Part shown: one piece after another, positions 1 to 10,105 of the stretch
How positions within the stretch are numbered: the first letter of the stretch is position 1
Layout: every line of letters begins with the position of its first letter
Assembly (NCBI GenBank): GCA_028023455.1
Contig: JAQFVV010012489.1
Location: forward strand, 4,078,575-4,142,574
DNA: 64,000 nucleotides
Direction of reading: 5' to 3'
Origin: Epiperipatus broadwayi
Lineage: Eukaryota > Onychophora > Udeonychophora > Euonychophora > Peripatidae
Translations under genes and position numbers: made by a program
The notes under the pieces: model-generated
What the model was told of the DNA's origin: nothing
Seen by the model: the letters and a program-made list of their open reading frames with translations, nothing else
Databases searched by the model: none

Positions 1-299
1 ATTTTCTATTAGATTAGCACAAAACTTAAATGGTGACCCATACAAAAGGGCACAATATATATATGAATAGATAACAAATAAACAATTATGGTAGCTTTAA
101 CTGATAGCAATTGAGAAAGATTACATGATATTAAAAGCATTTTTGCAATTTGTAAGTTATTTAATGTTTTTTTTACTGTGATTTATTTAGTTGTTGGTTG
201 TAATTTTTACATTATATATATATATATTGTAAAACAGATTTTAAATAATCTACTTAAGTAAAATCACCTTGTAATAGACTTTTTATTCATGTGTTAAAT

Positions 300-369
300 G
301 CATTGATTGGGAAGCAAACCTGGGCCAGCTGCTTAAAAAGCAGCTATGCTAACCACCAGGCCACCAATG
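300..369 (-). repeat. tRNA-like SINE head or pseudo-tRNA
   Basis: Read on the minus strand, this 70-nt stretch has a tRNA layout: a box A-like TGGCCTGGTGGTTAG, a 5-bp anticodon-type stem (GCTGC/GCAGC) closing a 7-nt loop TTTTTAA, a box B-like GGTTTGCTTCC, and outer arms pairing at six of seven positions. The loop would place TTT (Lys) as anticodon. The D and T stems are imperfect, so this is more likely the decayed head of a tRNA-derived SINE than a working tRNA gene. There is no intron. Confidence 0.5.
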
Positions 370-3300
370 ATTCTCTTTGTAACAGACTTTGATAGAGAAA
401 CAATGAAAAAAAGCAATTTTTATCTGGCTTGCTACTTGCCAAGTAGACAAGATTTAATTGTTTTGCAATTTTTTTTTCTATCTAGATAAAAGCCAAATAT
501 CTATTTAGAAGTCAATATCCATATGGCTATCTATGTTAGTTATGGTCCAAAACCTAAATCTTTTACTTAGCAGGCAACTTCAAAGTGCATATAAATAAAA
601 TAATGTTACCTGCTAAAAGTATACTGCATGTAACAGTTTTAAATTATAACAATGATTAAAAATAAAACAAAAATATTGAAGTTATATGAAAGTACTGCTG
701 ATTAGATTGTAATCATTATCAATTCAACTTATGCAAAAAAAAAACAGATATCATATGATTTTTAGATATTGTGTAGATTAATATTATCTATCTATTAAGG
801 AATTGAATATTGATCTGCATATTTCCTGAAAAATCATGTGAAGTCAGCTTTTGGACAGTATTAATTCATTTGACAATGATTTTATGTGATCAAAATTACT
901 TCTATACAATTTTTATATTATTACTGTTTATTTTTCCCTTTATTATGTTTTAACCTATTATATATAATTATTATAAACTATTTTGTTTTTCAAAATTATA
1001 ATATAAAATAATTACAGATGTTAGAATGGTGCACTTTAGAGCTCGAATCAATACCTTTTTTTATGTGAATTCCTAGACAATAAATGATTGGATTTTTTAA
1101 AACAAATTATCAAAGTTTGCAAATTTTTCTGATTTGAATGTATTATCAAATTATATTGTCATGATAAGTCAATATTGTTTCATTATCAATATCAAAATCT
1201 TTTTAAATTTGCATATCTATAATCATGAATAAAAGCTACATTTCTGGTGAACCACAATTTTATTTATTCTAATCTATATATGTTTTCTGTTTTAGTCATA
1301 TATATATATTATAAATAATTATTTGCACCACATATTAAAATTAAACAATTTCACTAGAAGAAAAGACAATTGCTTTTAATTTATTATTTAGATGTTAAAC
1401 TAGTATGAAAAAGAATTAATTCAATTTTTTATGTTTGAATACTTATAAATTTAAAGCAGACACAATTTGCATATCTATTTGAATATAAAATATATAAATT
1501 AATTTTAAATATTTATCAATCTAGATTTTTGACTATATTTAATATTTAAATCTGTTATACTTAAGGTTGTATATTCTGAGCACCCCATGTGATTACCATC
1601 TTGATAATCTTTCTAATTTTTAGATTGGCCAGACTATTGATTTTTTCCAAATATTTTCTCCATTATTTTAGTCTTCAATAATCTTTTTATCATCATATAA
1701 ACCTATCCAATATACATATGATATGATCGCATGGAAGTGTTAGGTTTTCTATGTCAAATATTCCAAGTTTTATGCAAAAACTTGCAAAAACTTGTAAATC
1801 TCAATATCTACAAAATGGTAGAAATCTCCTATGATGAAAAATAATCTAATTACATTATATGATCATATGAGTTGTCATCCCTAATATGTCTTCATTTTAC
1901 AAAAAACAACAACAGATAAATAGTGTTTATATAGTTTGAAATATCCACTGAGATGAAACCATGAAAAAGTCATTAATCATCAGACTTACACAATTAATGG
2001 GTGAAGGAGAATTTGGATATTCTTTCGCCCATATTTTATTATCTACTTATGTTAGATTGCAAGTATTGATGAGATAATTAGATGAGTTTCTTATAAATTG
2101 CTTACCTAAATAAATAATAAGCTAAATTAGTTTTAACAGGACAAGATTTGAATTCAGATCACTTTTTCATGCTTTGATGTAGGCAATAATTAGATATTCC
2201 TCTAATCACCATTATTAGATGGGTTACATAGTTATCTATGAATTGACTTTCTGAAAGAAAATATTTAAGCTAAAGTATAATAAAAAATATTTTTATCTAG
2301 GATTTGAATCCAGATTGTTAATGTAGCTTGCATTTGCGTAACGTTGCACTATAAGATTCTTTAGTTCCTTTAAATGCATAATATAAAAACCTTTTTCTGA
2401 TATATAAATGTTTTTTCTGTTATTATTTATTTACATTTTCTTTATTTATACTTTAGTAAATAAGTTATTTTCTGTTCACAATGCTGCTAATAAACTAATG
2501 ATCTAATCTTAAAATGTAATTCGATGCTTAACATAACAACTACTTTCCAGTTTATTATTGGTTTAGAAAAGAGAGATGACCTAATTTTTTCCTACAACAG
2601 TGTATTAGCTTAGAGCATTTTATTTTCGATTATTTTATACATTCAACTGTAAAAGTTATTAAATGAGTGCGTGTGTTGTTTTTTTAAATGCACAAATATC
2701 TCATCTTGTAGCTTAAAGCTCTAAACTCATTTTTGTTTTGTAAATAATAAGTAATTTGTTGGCAATAACATCATTACAGATCAAACGCAGAAAATCAAGT
2801 TTATTTTATTCATTAATAAATATTGTATTTAAAATATCAAGTAAGTGGAAAAAATAGAGGAAGTTGTATATGATAATTACGAAAAATTATATTATTTAAT
2901 ATTCGTCTTTTTGCTTGAGAACAAAAAAGAAAATGATGTGATTTTTGAAAATTATCTAAAGAATAAAAACGGTGAATTAAAATAATAATAATAATAGAGC
3001 TACATTCTTATATCAGGAAATAATGTTAAATAACTTAATTATTACTTTAAAACATATTCATGTAAATTTATTAAATATTTAAATTTATCTTGTTCAGAAT
3101 CAAAAAGAAGGGAATATGGCTAAAGTAATTTAAACAAAAAGACTTAATTTAGATTCATTAACAAGGTTAGTAATATATAGCAATCAAAAACAAAAGTCAT
3201 ACAATGATGTATTGCACAGTAGTTTGTACACACTCAATATAGACAGACTATTGAGGAAAATAATTTCATTTAATAAATAGATGTTTTTTACATTTTTAAT

Positions 3301-4268
3301 GGCATAATGTATTATACTTCCAATTTAAAAAAAAAAATCAAATAATTTACCACTCCATAGCTCATAAAAAGTTCAAGCACGAAAAGAAATAGAGTATGGA
3401 TATAGTCCATGGACCTTGAGTTCTAGAGTCTGCCATTCTACCACTTCACTAAAACATGCAAATTGGAGATCAATACCATTTTCCGGTTTAGATATAGGAG
3501 AACATTGCTATATGAGAGAAACCATGGGTCAGAAATAATCATTCAAAAAAAAAAAGTAAGTAAAGGTAAAAAGTGAAATCAGTGCACCCAAGAATAAAGT
3601 ACTTCTCCACATTATAACAGTATAGTGGTATAATATTACAATTTTAGTTTTGTTTTATAGGCAATGTAACATTCATCTGCAATTCAGTTAAACCTAGAAC
3701 TTTTACTTTATATCTAATAACGGTTAGATACCCATTTGCTTAGCAAAACTGAATGACTTAATTATAAGCTGGCTATCTGAAAAAAAAAAATCTAAAAATT
3801 ACTAGGAACCATAAAAACAATTTTTTTCTTACATTCAAACTCCAAATTATGAACATGGCAGGAAAATGCACAAATTATTATTACTAAATGCTGGCATTAA
3901 AAAGGTGAGGTTTATCACAGAAAATATATTGAATGAAAGTCTAATGATTGTTTTGAAGAGATTTTTTTTTTTTTTTTGTAAATAAAATTAATACTCTCAT
4001 AGCAAATGTAATAAATAAATATAATGTTATATTAATATAATTTTAATAAATAAACAATTACTACTTTTTTTTATTTTTGAAGATAATGACACATTGAGAA
4101 TATTATCTGATGAGCAGAGTTTGAGAAAAATTGGTATATTTATTATCACCTATTATCTAATCTAAAAATTCAGACTATTTCTCTCTCTGCATATTTATAT
4201 TTCAGATACAACCATTATTATCAGATGGTCTAAAGGCTTTAAATACATATTTATGAAATAATAATAGT
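370..4268. other. AT-rich intergenic DNA without recognisable genes
   Basis: No reading frame here looks like a known protein. The stretch holds A/T runs, short (TA)n tracts and several very degenerate tRNA-like motifs on the minus strand (near 2130-2210, 2300-2375 and 3390-3470), which I read as old SINE debris. Confidence 0.5.
2298..2375 (-). repeat. degenerate tRNA-derived SINE head
   Basis: On the minus strand a box B match, GGATTCAAATCC, lies downstream of a box A-like TCTTATAGTGCAACG at tRNA-like spacing. Similar remnants sit at about 11100, 17040, 60750 and 63860. The body of the element is not recognisable, so only the head is called. Confidence 0.4.
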
Positions 4269-4334
4269 CTAAATTTTATAGTTTTTTTTTTTTAATGCAT
4301 CAAAGCGTCGGCCGGAAAGCTAAATTTTATAGTT
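4269..4334 (-). mobile_element. tiny retro-insertion with 15-bp target-site duplication
   Basis: The 15-bp word CTAAATTTTATAGTT occurs at 4269-4283 and again at 4320-4334. Between them lie 36 bases: a T run followed by a GC-rich stretch containing GCGTCGGCCGG. On the minus strand this is a short GC-rich 3' end followed by poly(A), the signature of target-primed reverse transcription by a LINE-type machinery. The parent transcript is not identified. Confidence 0.7.
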
Positions 4335-4654
4335 AGTTATACCAAATGTGATTAATTGTATTGTAAAATGTGAATGAATTATTCATCAATAAATCAATCA
4401 TTCATATAAAACGTTATCTTCCCTATGATATATAAACTTCATTTGTGCAACTAATAGGCTGATTTAATCATAAGGCTAATAAGAAATGAAACCTAATTTA
4501 TGCACGGTCAATAATTTTAGTTTACTTAAATAATAAACTTTAATCATAAGTTGACTATTTGTGGATTTAAAACAATTATTGATAGAAGAGTATGTGTCAA
4601 TTTATATGTGAAGACTAATTGCTTTCACAATATATAAATTGCTATATTATATAC

Positions 4655-4870
4655 ATATACAAAAGGAATAAATCATCCTCCCCCAGACTATGAATTAAAT
4701 GACCTAATAAATTTGAATGAAGAATCAAGAATAGAATAAATCCACATATTCTTGGAAACTCTGACCATACTTTTGTCAAAATTATTGGTAATTCGGAATG
4801 AAATTAATTTATCAGCCAGATGGAATATGACACTTACTTATTATTAAACTCAAAATCAATTACATAAGAT
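4655..4870 (+). repeat. dispersed repeat family N, copy 1
   Basis: This copy has the marks GGAATAAATCATCCTCCCCC, AGACTATGAATTAAA, then AGAATAGAATAAATCCACA and TATTCTTGGAAACT. The same order of words occurs at 63155-63320 in the same orientation and, inverted, at 4972-5112, 5540-5650 and 42960-43025. No coding capacity is visible. It is an old interspersed element of unknown class. Confidence 0.6.
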
Positions 4871-4971
4871 TGGAGACTGTATTTCTCTTTTAACATTTTG
4901 ATTGTAAAGATTAAATAAGATTTAATATATAAATTTTAAATAAAACATAAACCAATGTGGATGTAAACAGA

Positions 4972-5112
4972 GAGAGAGAGTGAATAACCTTCCCCAGACT
5001 ATGAATTAAAAAGTGGACTCATTCTATTCTTGATCCTTTGTTCAACATTTAGAGTGTTGTTTATTCAGAGCATGGGGGATAGTGATTTCTTCCCTTTGTT
5101 TACATATACATT
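4972..5112 (-). repeat. dispersed repeat family N, copy 2 (inverted)
   Basis: This is the reverse complement of the family N marks: CCCCAGACTATGAATTAAA near 4993, then sequence whose complement reads AGAATAGAATGAGTCCAC. Together with copy 1 it forms a loose inverted pair across 4.66-5.11 kb. A short (AC)n tract follows at about 5170-5188. Confidence 0.55.
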
Positions 5113-5539
5113 GAGCTATATTTAATTTAAATTATTTGAAATACCCCATATCTATATTATTCCAGATATAACACACACACACACACACCCTTTAAATAAA
5201 TAAAAAATAAAATGTTAGCATTACACTAAAAAGAAAATAGTATAATGCTAAACTTTGAGCTTAAAGGATGAGTGTGGTGGAATAATATAGCTATGGGGAA
5301 TTTCAAATATGCTATATTGAGTTCAGCTAATATTATGCATTGTTTTTCTTTCTTAATTTAAAGTTTACATATCAATTTTTTTTAATTATTACAATCAAGG
5401 TGCTAAAAGAGAGATATTGTCTTCAGACTTTGTATAACTAATTATGTCTTTAATAACTTTTAAATGTCATAATGCATCTGACTGATAAATTATATTTTAC
5501 TTTTAATTATAAACAATATAGACAAAAGTGTGCTAATAA

Positions 5540-5650
5540 ACATCAAAGTTCCCACAAATAGGTGGATTCATTCTCTTGTTGATATTTTGTTACAAATATT
5601 TACTGCTTTTAATTGATAGCCTGGGGAAGAGTGATTTACTATACATTGAG
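5540..5650 (-). repeat. dispersed repeat family N, copy 3 (inverted)
   Basis: It contains GGTGGATTCATTCTCTTGTT and AGCCTGGGGAAGAGTGATTT, the complement of the family N words. It directly precedes the first ribozyme fold-back. Confidence 0.55.
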
Positions 5651-5775
5651 TTATGTTTACTTTAAACTTTATATAATATATAGGGTATATGAGCACAGAC
5701 TTTCACATGACCCACACTCTCCACACCATCTCATAACACTAATACACTTGAACACATATATGTTGAAAAGATAAA

Positions 5776-5832
5776 TAATCACCAATACACGTATTTCATG
5801 CTAAACCAGCAATCATCAGTTGGTCCAGATTA
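5776..5832 (-). ncRNA. type I hammerhead ribozyme motif, family 1, copy A
   Basis: On the minus strand the parts come in hammerhead order: outer helix I strand TAATC, internal loop TGGAC, inner helix I CAA, core CTGATGA, helix II TGCT/AGCA with loop GGTTT, core GAA, a very short helix III in ATACGTGT, cleavage base A (NUH rule), then TTG and GATTA closing helix I. All invariant core bases are present. Bases 10.1/11.1 are T and T instead of the usual G-C pair, which may lower or abolish cleavage. Type I hammerheads with a minimal helix III are known from Penelope-like elements and animal retrozymes. Confidence 0.75.
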
Positions 5833-5872
5833 CCATCTCTATACATATATGCTATAAGTGCTCAGATATATA

Positions 5873-5916
5873 TTGATGATTGCTGGTTTAGCATGAAATA
5901 CATATATTGGTGATTA
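5873..5916 (+). ncRNA. hammerhead motif, family 1, copy B (5' part missing)
   Basis: This is the inverted partner of copy A. It keeps helix II, GAAA, the short helix III and the 3' helix I strand (TTG, GATTA), but the fold-back junction removed the 5' helix I strand and the first core base is T (TTGATGA). It is probably inactive on its own. Confidence 0.65.
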
Positions 5917-6169
5917 TTTATCTTTTCAACATATGTGTTCAAGTGTATCAGTGTTATGAGATGGTGTGGAGAGTATGGGTCATGTGAAAGTCTGTGCTCA
6001 TATATCCTATATATTACATATATAGACACAGGTATATAATAAGCCTGTGCGTTTCAGTTTAAACTTTGTAATATATAGCATATGAGCACAGACTTTCACA
6101 TGACCCATCACTCTCCTCACTATCTCATAACACTGATACACTTGAACACATATATGTTGAAAAGATAAA

Positions 6170-6226
6170 TAATCACCAATATACGTATTTCATGCTAAAC
6201 CAGAAATCATCAGTTGGTCCAGATTA
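6170..6226 (-). ncRNA. hammerhead motif, family 1, copy C
   Basis: It has the same 57-nt layout as copy A with no indels. The core CTGATGA and GAAA are intact. Helix III is ATA/TAT around CG, the cleavage base is A, and helix I pairs TAATC with GATTA and CAA with TTG. Helix II carries one mismatch (TTCT against AGCA). Confidence 0.7.
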
Positions 6227-6503
6227 TCATCTCCACACATATATGCCATAAGTGCTCAAATATATATTAAGTTAGCCAAAAATCTCAGGCTTGGGGTGGC
6301 CTTTCAGCGTTCCATCATTAGATTTTCAATTGGATGGACAGCTGAAGAGTTGGAGTGTGGAGTGGATTAAAGCCTATCCATTAAAGTATAAGGTTTGGCT
6401 ATCTTAATATATATATATATATTATCCATATAAAGTATATAGGTTTGGCTATCTTAATATATATATATATTTGAGCACTTATGGCATATATGTGTAGAGA
6501 TGA

Positions 6504-6560
6504 TAATCTAGACCAACTGATGATTGCTTGTTTAGCATGAAATATGTATATTGGTGATTA
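6504..6560 (+). ncRNA. hammerhead motif, family 1, copy D
   Basis: This is a complete 57-nt plus-strand copy with intact CTGATGA and GAAA cores. Helix II is TGCT/AGCA with loop TGTTT, helix III is ATA/TAT, and both helix I segments pair. With copy A it is the best preserved of the four. The T-T apposition at 10.1/11.1 is shared by all copies in these fold-backs. Confidence 0.75.
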
Positions 6561-6779
6561 TTTATCTTTTCAACATATATGTGTTCAAGTGTATCAGTGT
6601 TATATAGTGTGGAGAGTGATGGGTCATGTGAAAGTCTGTTCTCATATACCCTATATATTACATATATAAACACAGGTATATAATAAGCCTGTATGTTTCA
6701 GTTATTTTAAACTTTATAATAACTGAAATACAAGCTTATTATATACCTGTATCAATATATGTAATATAGAGGGTCTGTG

Positions 6780-7890
6780 AGCACAGACTTTATAGTGTTC
6801 TATAATGGAAGTAAAATACCAACAATAATAAAACATGAATGAAACAGAATAAATGTTGATACAGAGATTTAAAAAAAGTTTAAAGAATTGACAATATAAT
6901 ATAACAATATATAGGGCAAATAAAAATCTGCCCTGTACAACTCTATATATACTATCTTAGATAATTGTGCATTCATTTTTATTTAAACACTTATTAATTA
7001 AATCTATTGAAATTGTTATAAATATTTGTATAATTATTTAAGTTATGCTTAATATAATATGTTTCATATATTTGTCTTCCTTTTGGATTATTATAAGGTG
7101 CTACAAAATATTAAACATTTAAATTACATTAAAAATCCAAAAAAAAAAGACAAATATATAAAACATATTATATTAAGCATAATTTAAATAATTGTATGAC
7201 TATTTATAAAACATCAATAAACCTAATTAATAACTGATATAATTAAAAATGACTGGCAAATTATATAATAAGATAGTATATATAAAGATGTATAGGGTAT
7301 GTGTTTGTTTTTTTATATTTATTCTGTATATTCCTATGTTATTTAGCCAATTCTTTAAACTTTTATTGAAACTCTGTATCATGAGATATTATTTTATATA
7401 GCGCTATGTTTATTTATGTAATAGTAATATTAGCGATTAAGCCAATGCACATGCGCTTTAAAGATTATTCATTTATATAATCTCTTTAAAGCGCATGTGC
7501 ATTGGCTTAATCACTAATATTACTATTACATAAATAAACATAGTGCTATATAAAATAATATCTCATTATATATGTTTAATTTCAACTAAAGAATGATGGT
7601 CGTAAATTGTAAAGATTTTGCAAAGTGTCATTCGTTCAAACTTAACAAATGTAATTTAAAGTGATCGTGTAACATCTCACACTCTTATTTCCACACACTT
7701 AAGATTTGCCCATACATAAACGTTTGGGTCAAAAAGAATGGGTGGATTCATTCCATTCTTTCTAAAATACTATATCTCGTGTCTGGAAAATTGAGTATTC
7801 ATTTATATAATCTCTTTGAAACTCTGTATCATAATTTTATATTTTATTTTACTAATGCAATATTTTACTTCCATTATAAAATACTAGATA
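6780..7890. repeat. large imperfect palindrome, about 1.1 kb
   Basis: Words from 6785-7085 return in reverse complement at 7140-7390 and 7800-7880: ACAAATATATAAAACATATT at about 7150 against 7050-7075, CAATTCTTTAAAC at 7350 against 6880-6890, and the TCTATAATGGAAGTAAAATA region at 6790 against 7855-7880. The whole reads as a long fold-back element with a second, tighter palindrome inserted in its right arm. There are no reading frames. Confidence 0.6.
7381..7566. mobile_element. nested fold-back (MITE-like) with 84-bp arms
   Basis: The arms 7381-7464 and 7483-7566 are nearly perfect reverse complements around an 18-base centre. They include the marks ATGAGATATTATTTTATATA and AAGCCAATGCACATGCGC. 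The piece lies in the right arm of the larger palindrome, and the word GAAACTCTGTATCAT beside it recurs at about 7818. This is consistent with later insertion into the older element. Confidence 0.7.
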
Positions 7891-9093
7891 GAGTTCTATC
7901 AACAATAATTAGTTAACATTAAGATATATGCTAAACATTTGATGTGGGTATGAACCTGGTTTTTTATGTATATATAGATGTTATATATATTTTTGTTATT
8001 TATTATAACATATTTCATGTATTTTTTATGTAGAATTATAAAAAGATATAAAATTTATTTGCTTATTACTATATCAATTATTTTAACACTACATATAAGT
8101 ACCAAAAATTACTTCAACACTCAATGCCTGGAAGCTTAAAGGTCTGATGAGTCAATGCTTCAATTTTCTCTACTGAAAGATATTAAAGATATCATTAACT
8201 TGAAGTTATTATATTAAAGCTGTTTTCCTCATTATTTTAAAATCGGAAACCCAATCACATTTGATGTGATCATGTGAACACTATTGTTTTTTGTAAAATA
8301 CACAGTGAGACTGCACAGAAATAACTGATTATCAATTTTTAGAAGATCAGTTCACCTGTATTATAATAATTTAAAATGTTTTTTTAAAAATTGTTTGAAT
8401 ATTATATCATGCTAAATGGCTTCATTCTAATGTGAATAAAAGAATTCTATTGATGTTAGGTTTCAGAATCATGAAAAATGAACTGCTTATAATGGAGTAT
8501 GATAAAAAAAATATATACTTAGATTATTGACCACTAAAATTAAAGATCTGATTAGATATCATAAAATAAATAGCAATTAGTCATTAAAATTTAGAGATTC
8601 ATCATTTATGACCTTAAATAATTTAGTTGCAAAATCAACTATACCCCAATAAGTCACAACATAAAAAAGGATTATTTTAGTTCTTTATAATGGTTAAATT
8701 AAAATTCTAAGTCAAGAGATAAATTTATAATTTCTGATGGCTTTGATTCATATATTATTGATAATTAAATTAATATAGAAAAATCATTTAATTATATTTA
8801 AATCTTCATTTATTCCATATTTCAAATTTATACAAATAAAACATTTTAAAATTTTCTTTAAATTAATAAGAATTTTAACAAAATATTCACATATATTAAT
8901 AAATTTCAAATTTAATAATTATTACTTCAAAAATTAATAAATCAGAATTGAAATATATTTAAACATTGGTTTTTCTATAATAATTAAAATAAACCATTAT
9001 AATAAACACAAATATATTATTTACAGTTATAAAAATTATAATTTTCAAGATATTCCTATTGAAATATCAAACAATAAACTAATAAAAGTTGAA
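7891..9093. other. AT-rich intergenic DNA, nothing recognised
   Basis: No protein-like frame, RNA fold or repeat was identified here beyond A/T-rich simple sequence. Confidence 0.5.
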
Positions 9094-9332
9094 TTTATAT
9101 ACTGAACTATTTCCACATCTAATATAATGTATTTTACATCTTTAGAAATAAAATAACTTTATTTAAATTTTCAAAGTGCATTCAGTTGTTAGTAATAGCA
9201 CAAAGATTATTTTCTTCTTCAGCTGCTACTGGTCTGATCAGTGACAGTACTAGCAAGAGAATAGAGCCTGAACCCTTAGATTCTTGAATATTGAATTTTA
9301 ACATAATGCTCTAACCAACAGAGCCATCATGC
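9094..9332 (-). mobile_element. tRNA-derived SINE, copy S1
   Basis: On the minus strand the head has box A (GGCTCTGTTGGTTAGAGC) and box B (GGGTTCAGGCTC) at tRNA spacing. A central part reading CTAGTACTGTCACTGATCAG follows, then a tail with CTAACAACTGAATGC and TTTAAATAAAGTTATTTTAT. Related copies are at 38114-38369, 38361-38517 and 52629-52875. SINEs of this build use an internal RNA polymerase III promoter and borrow enzymes from a partner retroelement. Decay is moderate. Confidence 0.75.
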
Positions 9333-9369
9333 TAAAGGCAACAGTCAATAGAAATTTATATATCTATGA

Positions 9370-10105
9370 GGTTCCTCCTAATTTCTCCACTTTTTCTTGA
9401 GACAAAAGTTGATTAGTGGTTTCCATATCATATATAATCACACTAGGTTGACTTATAGGGTTATTTGCCATTGCCACGTGACCAGATTCTTTGAATTTCT
9501 TCTTTGTACCTTTTCCTCATTATCCAATATTTTTGTATTTTCCCAGTTGAACATATATTGGTCTACTATCTTAGATATATCTGTTTCTCTCCTATTATCA
9601 GTTTGGACTCACAAATGTGCACTCTTCAACATTTACATGGTATTTTATAGATGCAGTTTTTGCTTTTCAGCACTTCAACTTTAGGTTTTGTAAATGTTAG
9701 AATTCCTCATAGTAAGATATGACTCTGGAAAGCTGTTCTGCTGTTATACTGATTGCAGATTTTTATTAATTTGTTTGTTATTTCTGATATGTATGGATAC
9801 ACTACATTACCAATATTTTTTTTTCTTTTGATAATTCTTTTTGTTGTCTATATAAGGTTTTCTTAATAACAGCTGATGGATAACCATTTTTTATAAAAGT
9901 TTTTATTCTATATATATCTTTTCTTTTCCCAAATTGTTGGTTTCTGAACAAACATCTGGTGTTTTAATCTATAGTGATAGTATAACTCCATACTTTGTTT
10001 TTCTGGAGTGATTGGATGCAGATGCTAAGTATTTTTCTGTATATGGGGTTTTTCTGTAAACTGTGGTTTTGATTTGGGATTATTGCTGAACTCATGTTTT
10101 AGATA
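9370..10105 (-). pseudogene. decayed Penelope-like element: RT thumb and GIY-YIG endonuclease
   Basis: Minus-strand frames, broken by several stops and frameshifts, read in order: VYRKTPYTEKYLASASNHS (end of the RT palm/thumb region, about 10090-10020); an NGYP-like ENGYPSA-type stretch (KMVIHQLLLRK, about 9890); VVYPYISEITNKLIKICNQY, matching the family's VxxPYVxGxSEKIxxI linker (about 9810-9740); then CIYKIPCKC and RVHICESK (about 9656-9602), which correspond to the GIY...YIG endonuclease motif with its CxC cysteines. Penelope-like elements copy themselves with this RT plus endonuclease. This copy is dead. It abuts SINE S1 downstream, as does its relative at 52.9-53.6 kb. Confidence 0.7.

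Larger units (their letters stand above)
5683..6010. mobile_element. fold-back element 1 carrying two hammerhead motifs
   Basis: Two copies of a sequence of about 150-180 bp lie head to head with almost no spacer. The first begins with ATGAGCACAGACTTTCACAT near 5690; its inverted copy ends with the complement of that word near 6000. Each arm holds a family 1 hammerhead motif, minus strand at 5776-5832 and plus strand at 5873-5916. There is no open reading frame. The layout resembles an inverted dimer of a small non-autonomous retroelement or a MITE-like fold-back. Confidence 0.75.
6060..6665. mobile_element. fold-back element 2 carrying two hammerhead motifs
   Basis: This second inverted pair belongs to the same family as fold-back 1. 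The arms (about 6065-6255 and 6470-6660) flank a spacer of about 215 bp. The spacer contains the direct repeat AGGTTTGGCTATCTTAATAT at about 6390 and 6440 and, near 6260, its partial inverse. Just outside, 6675-6770 holds a smaller inverted repeat built on AATAAGCCTGT and CAAGCTTATT. Confidence 0.7.

Noticed and set aside
4107-4135. CTGATGAGCAGAGTTTGAGAAA, a core-like string
   Set aside because: The bases between the boxes do not form a helix II and no NUH plus helix I follows.
8140-8175. CTGATGAG near 8145, a possible hammerhead core
   Set aside because: No GAAA at a suitable distance with a pairing helix II, and no helix I partner.
9397-9684. 95-codon plus-strand frame
   Set aside because: It is antisense to the better-supported Penelope-like endonuclease remnant on the minus strand.
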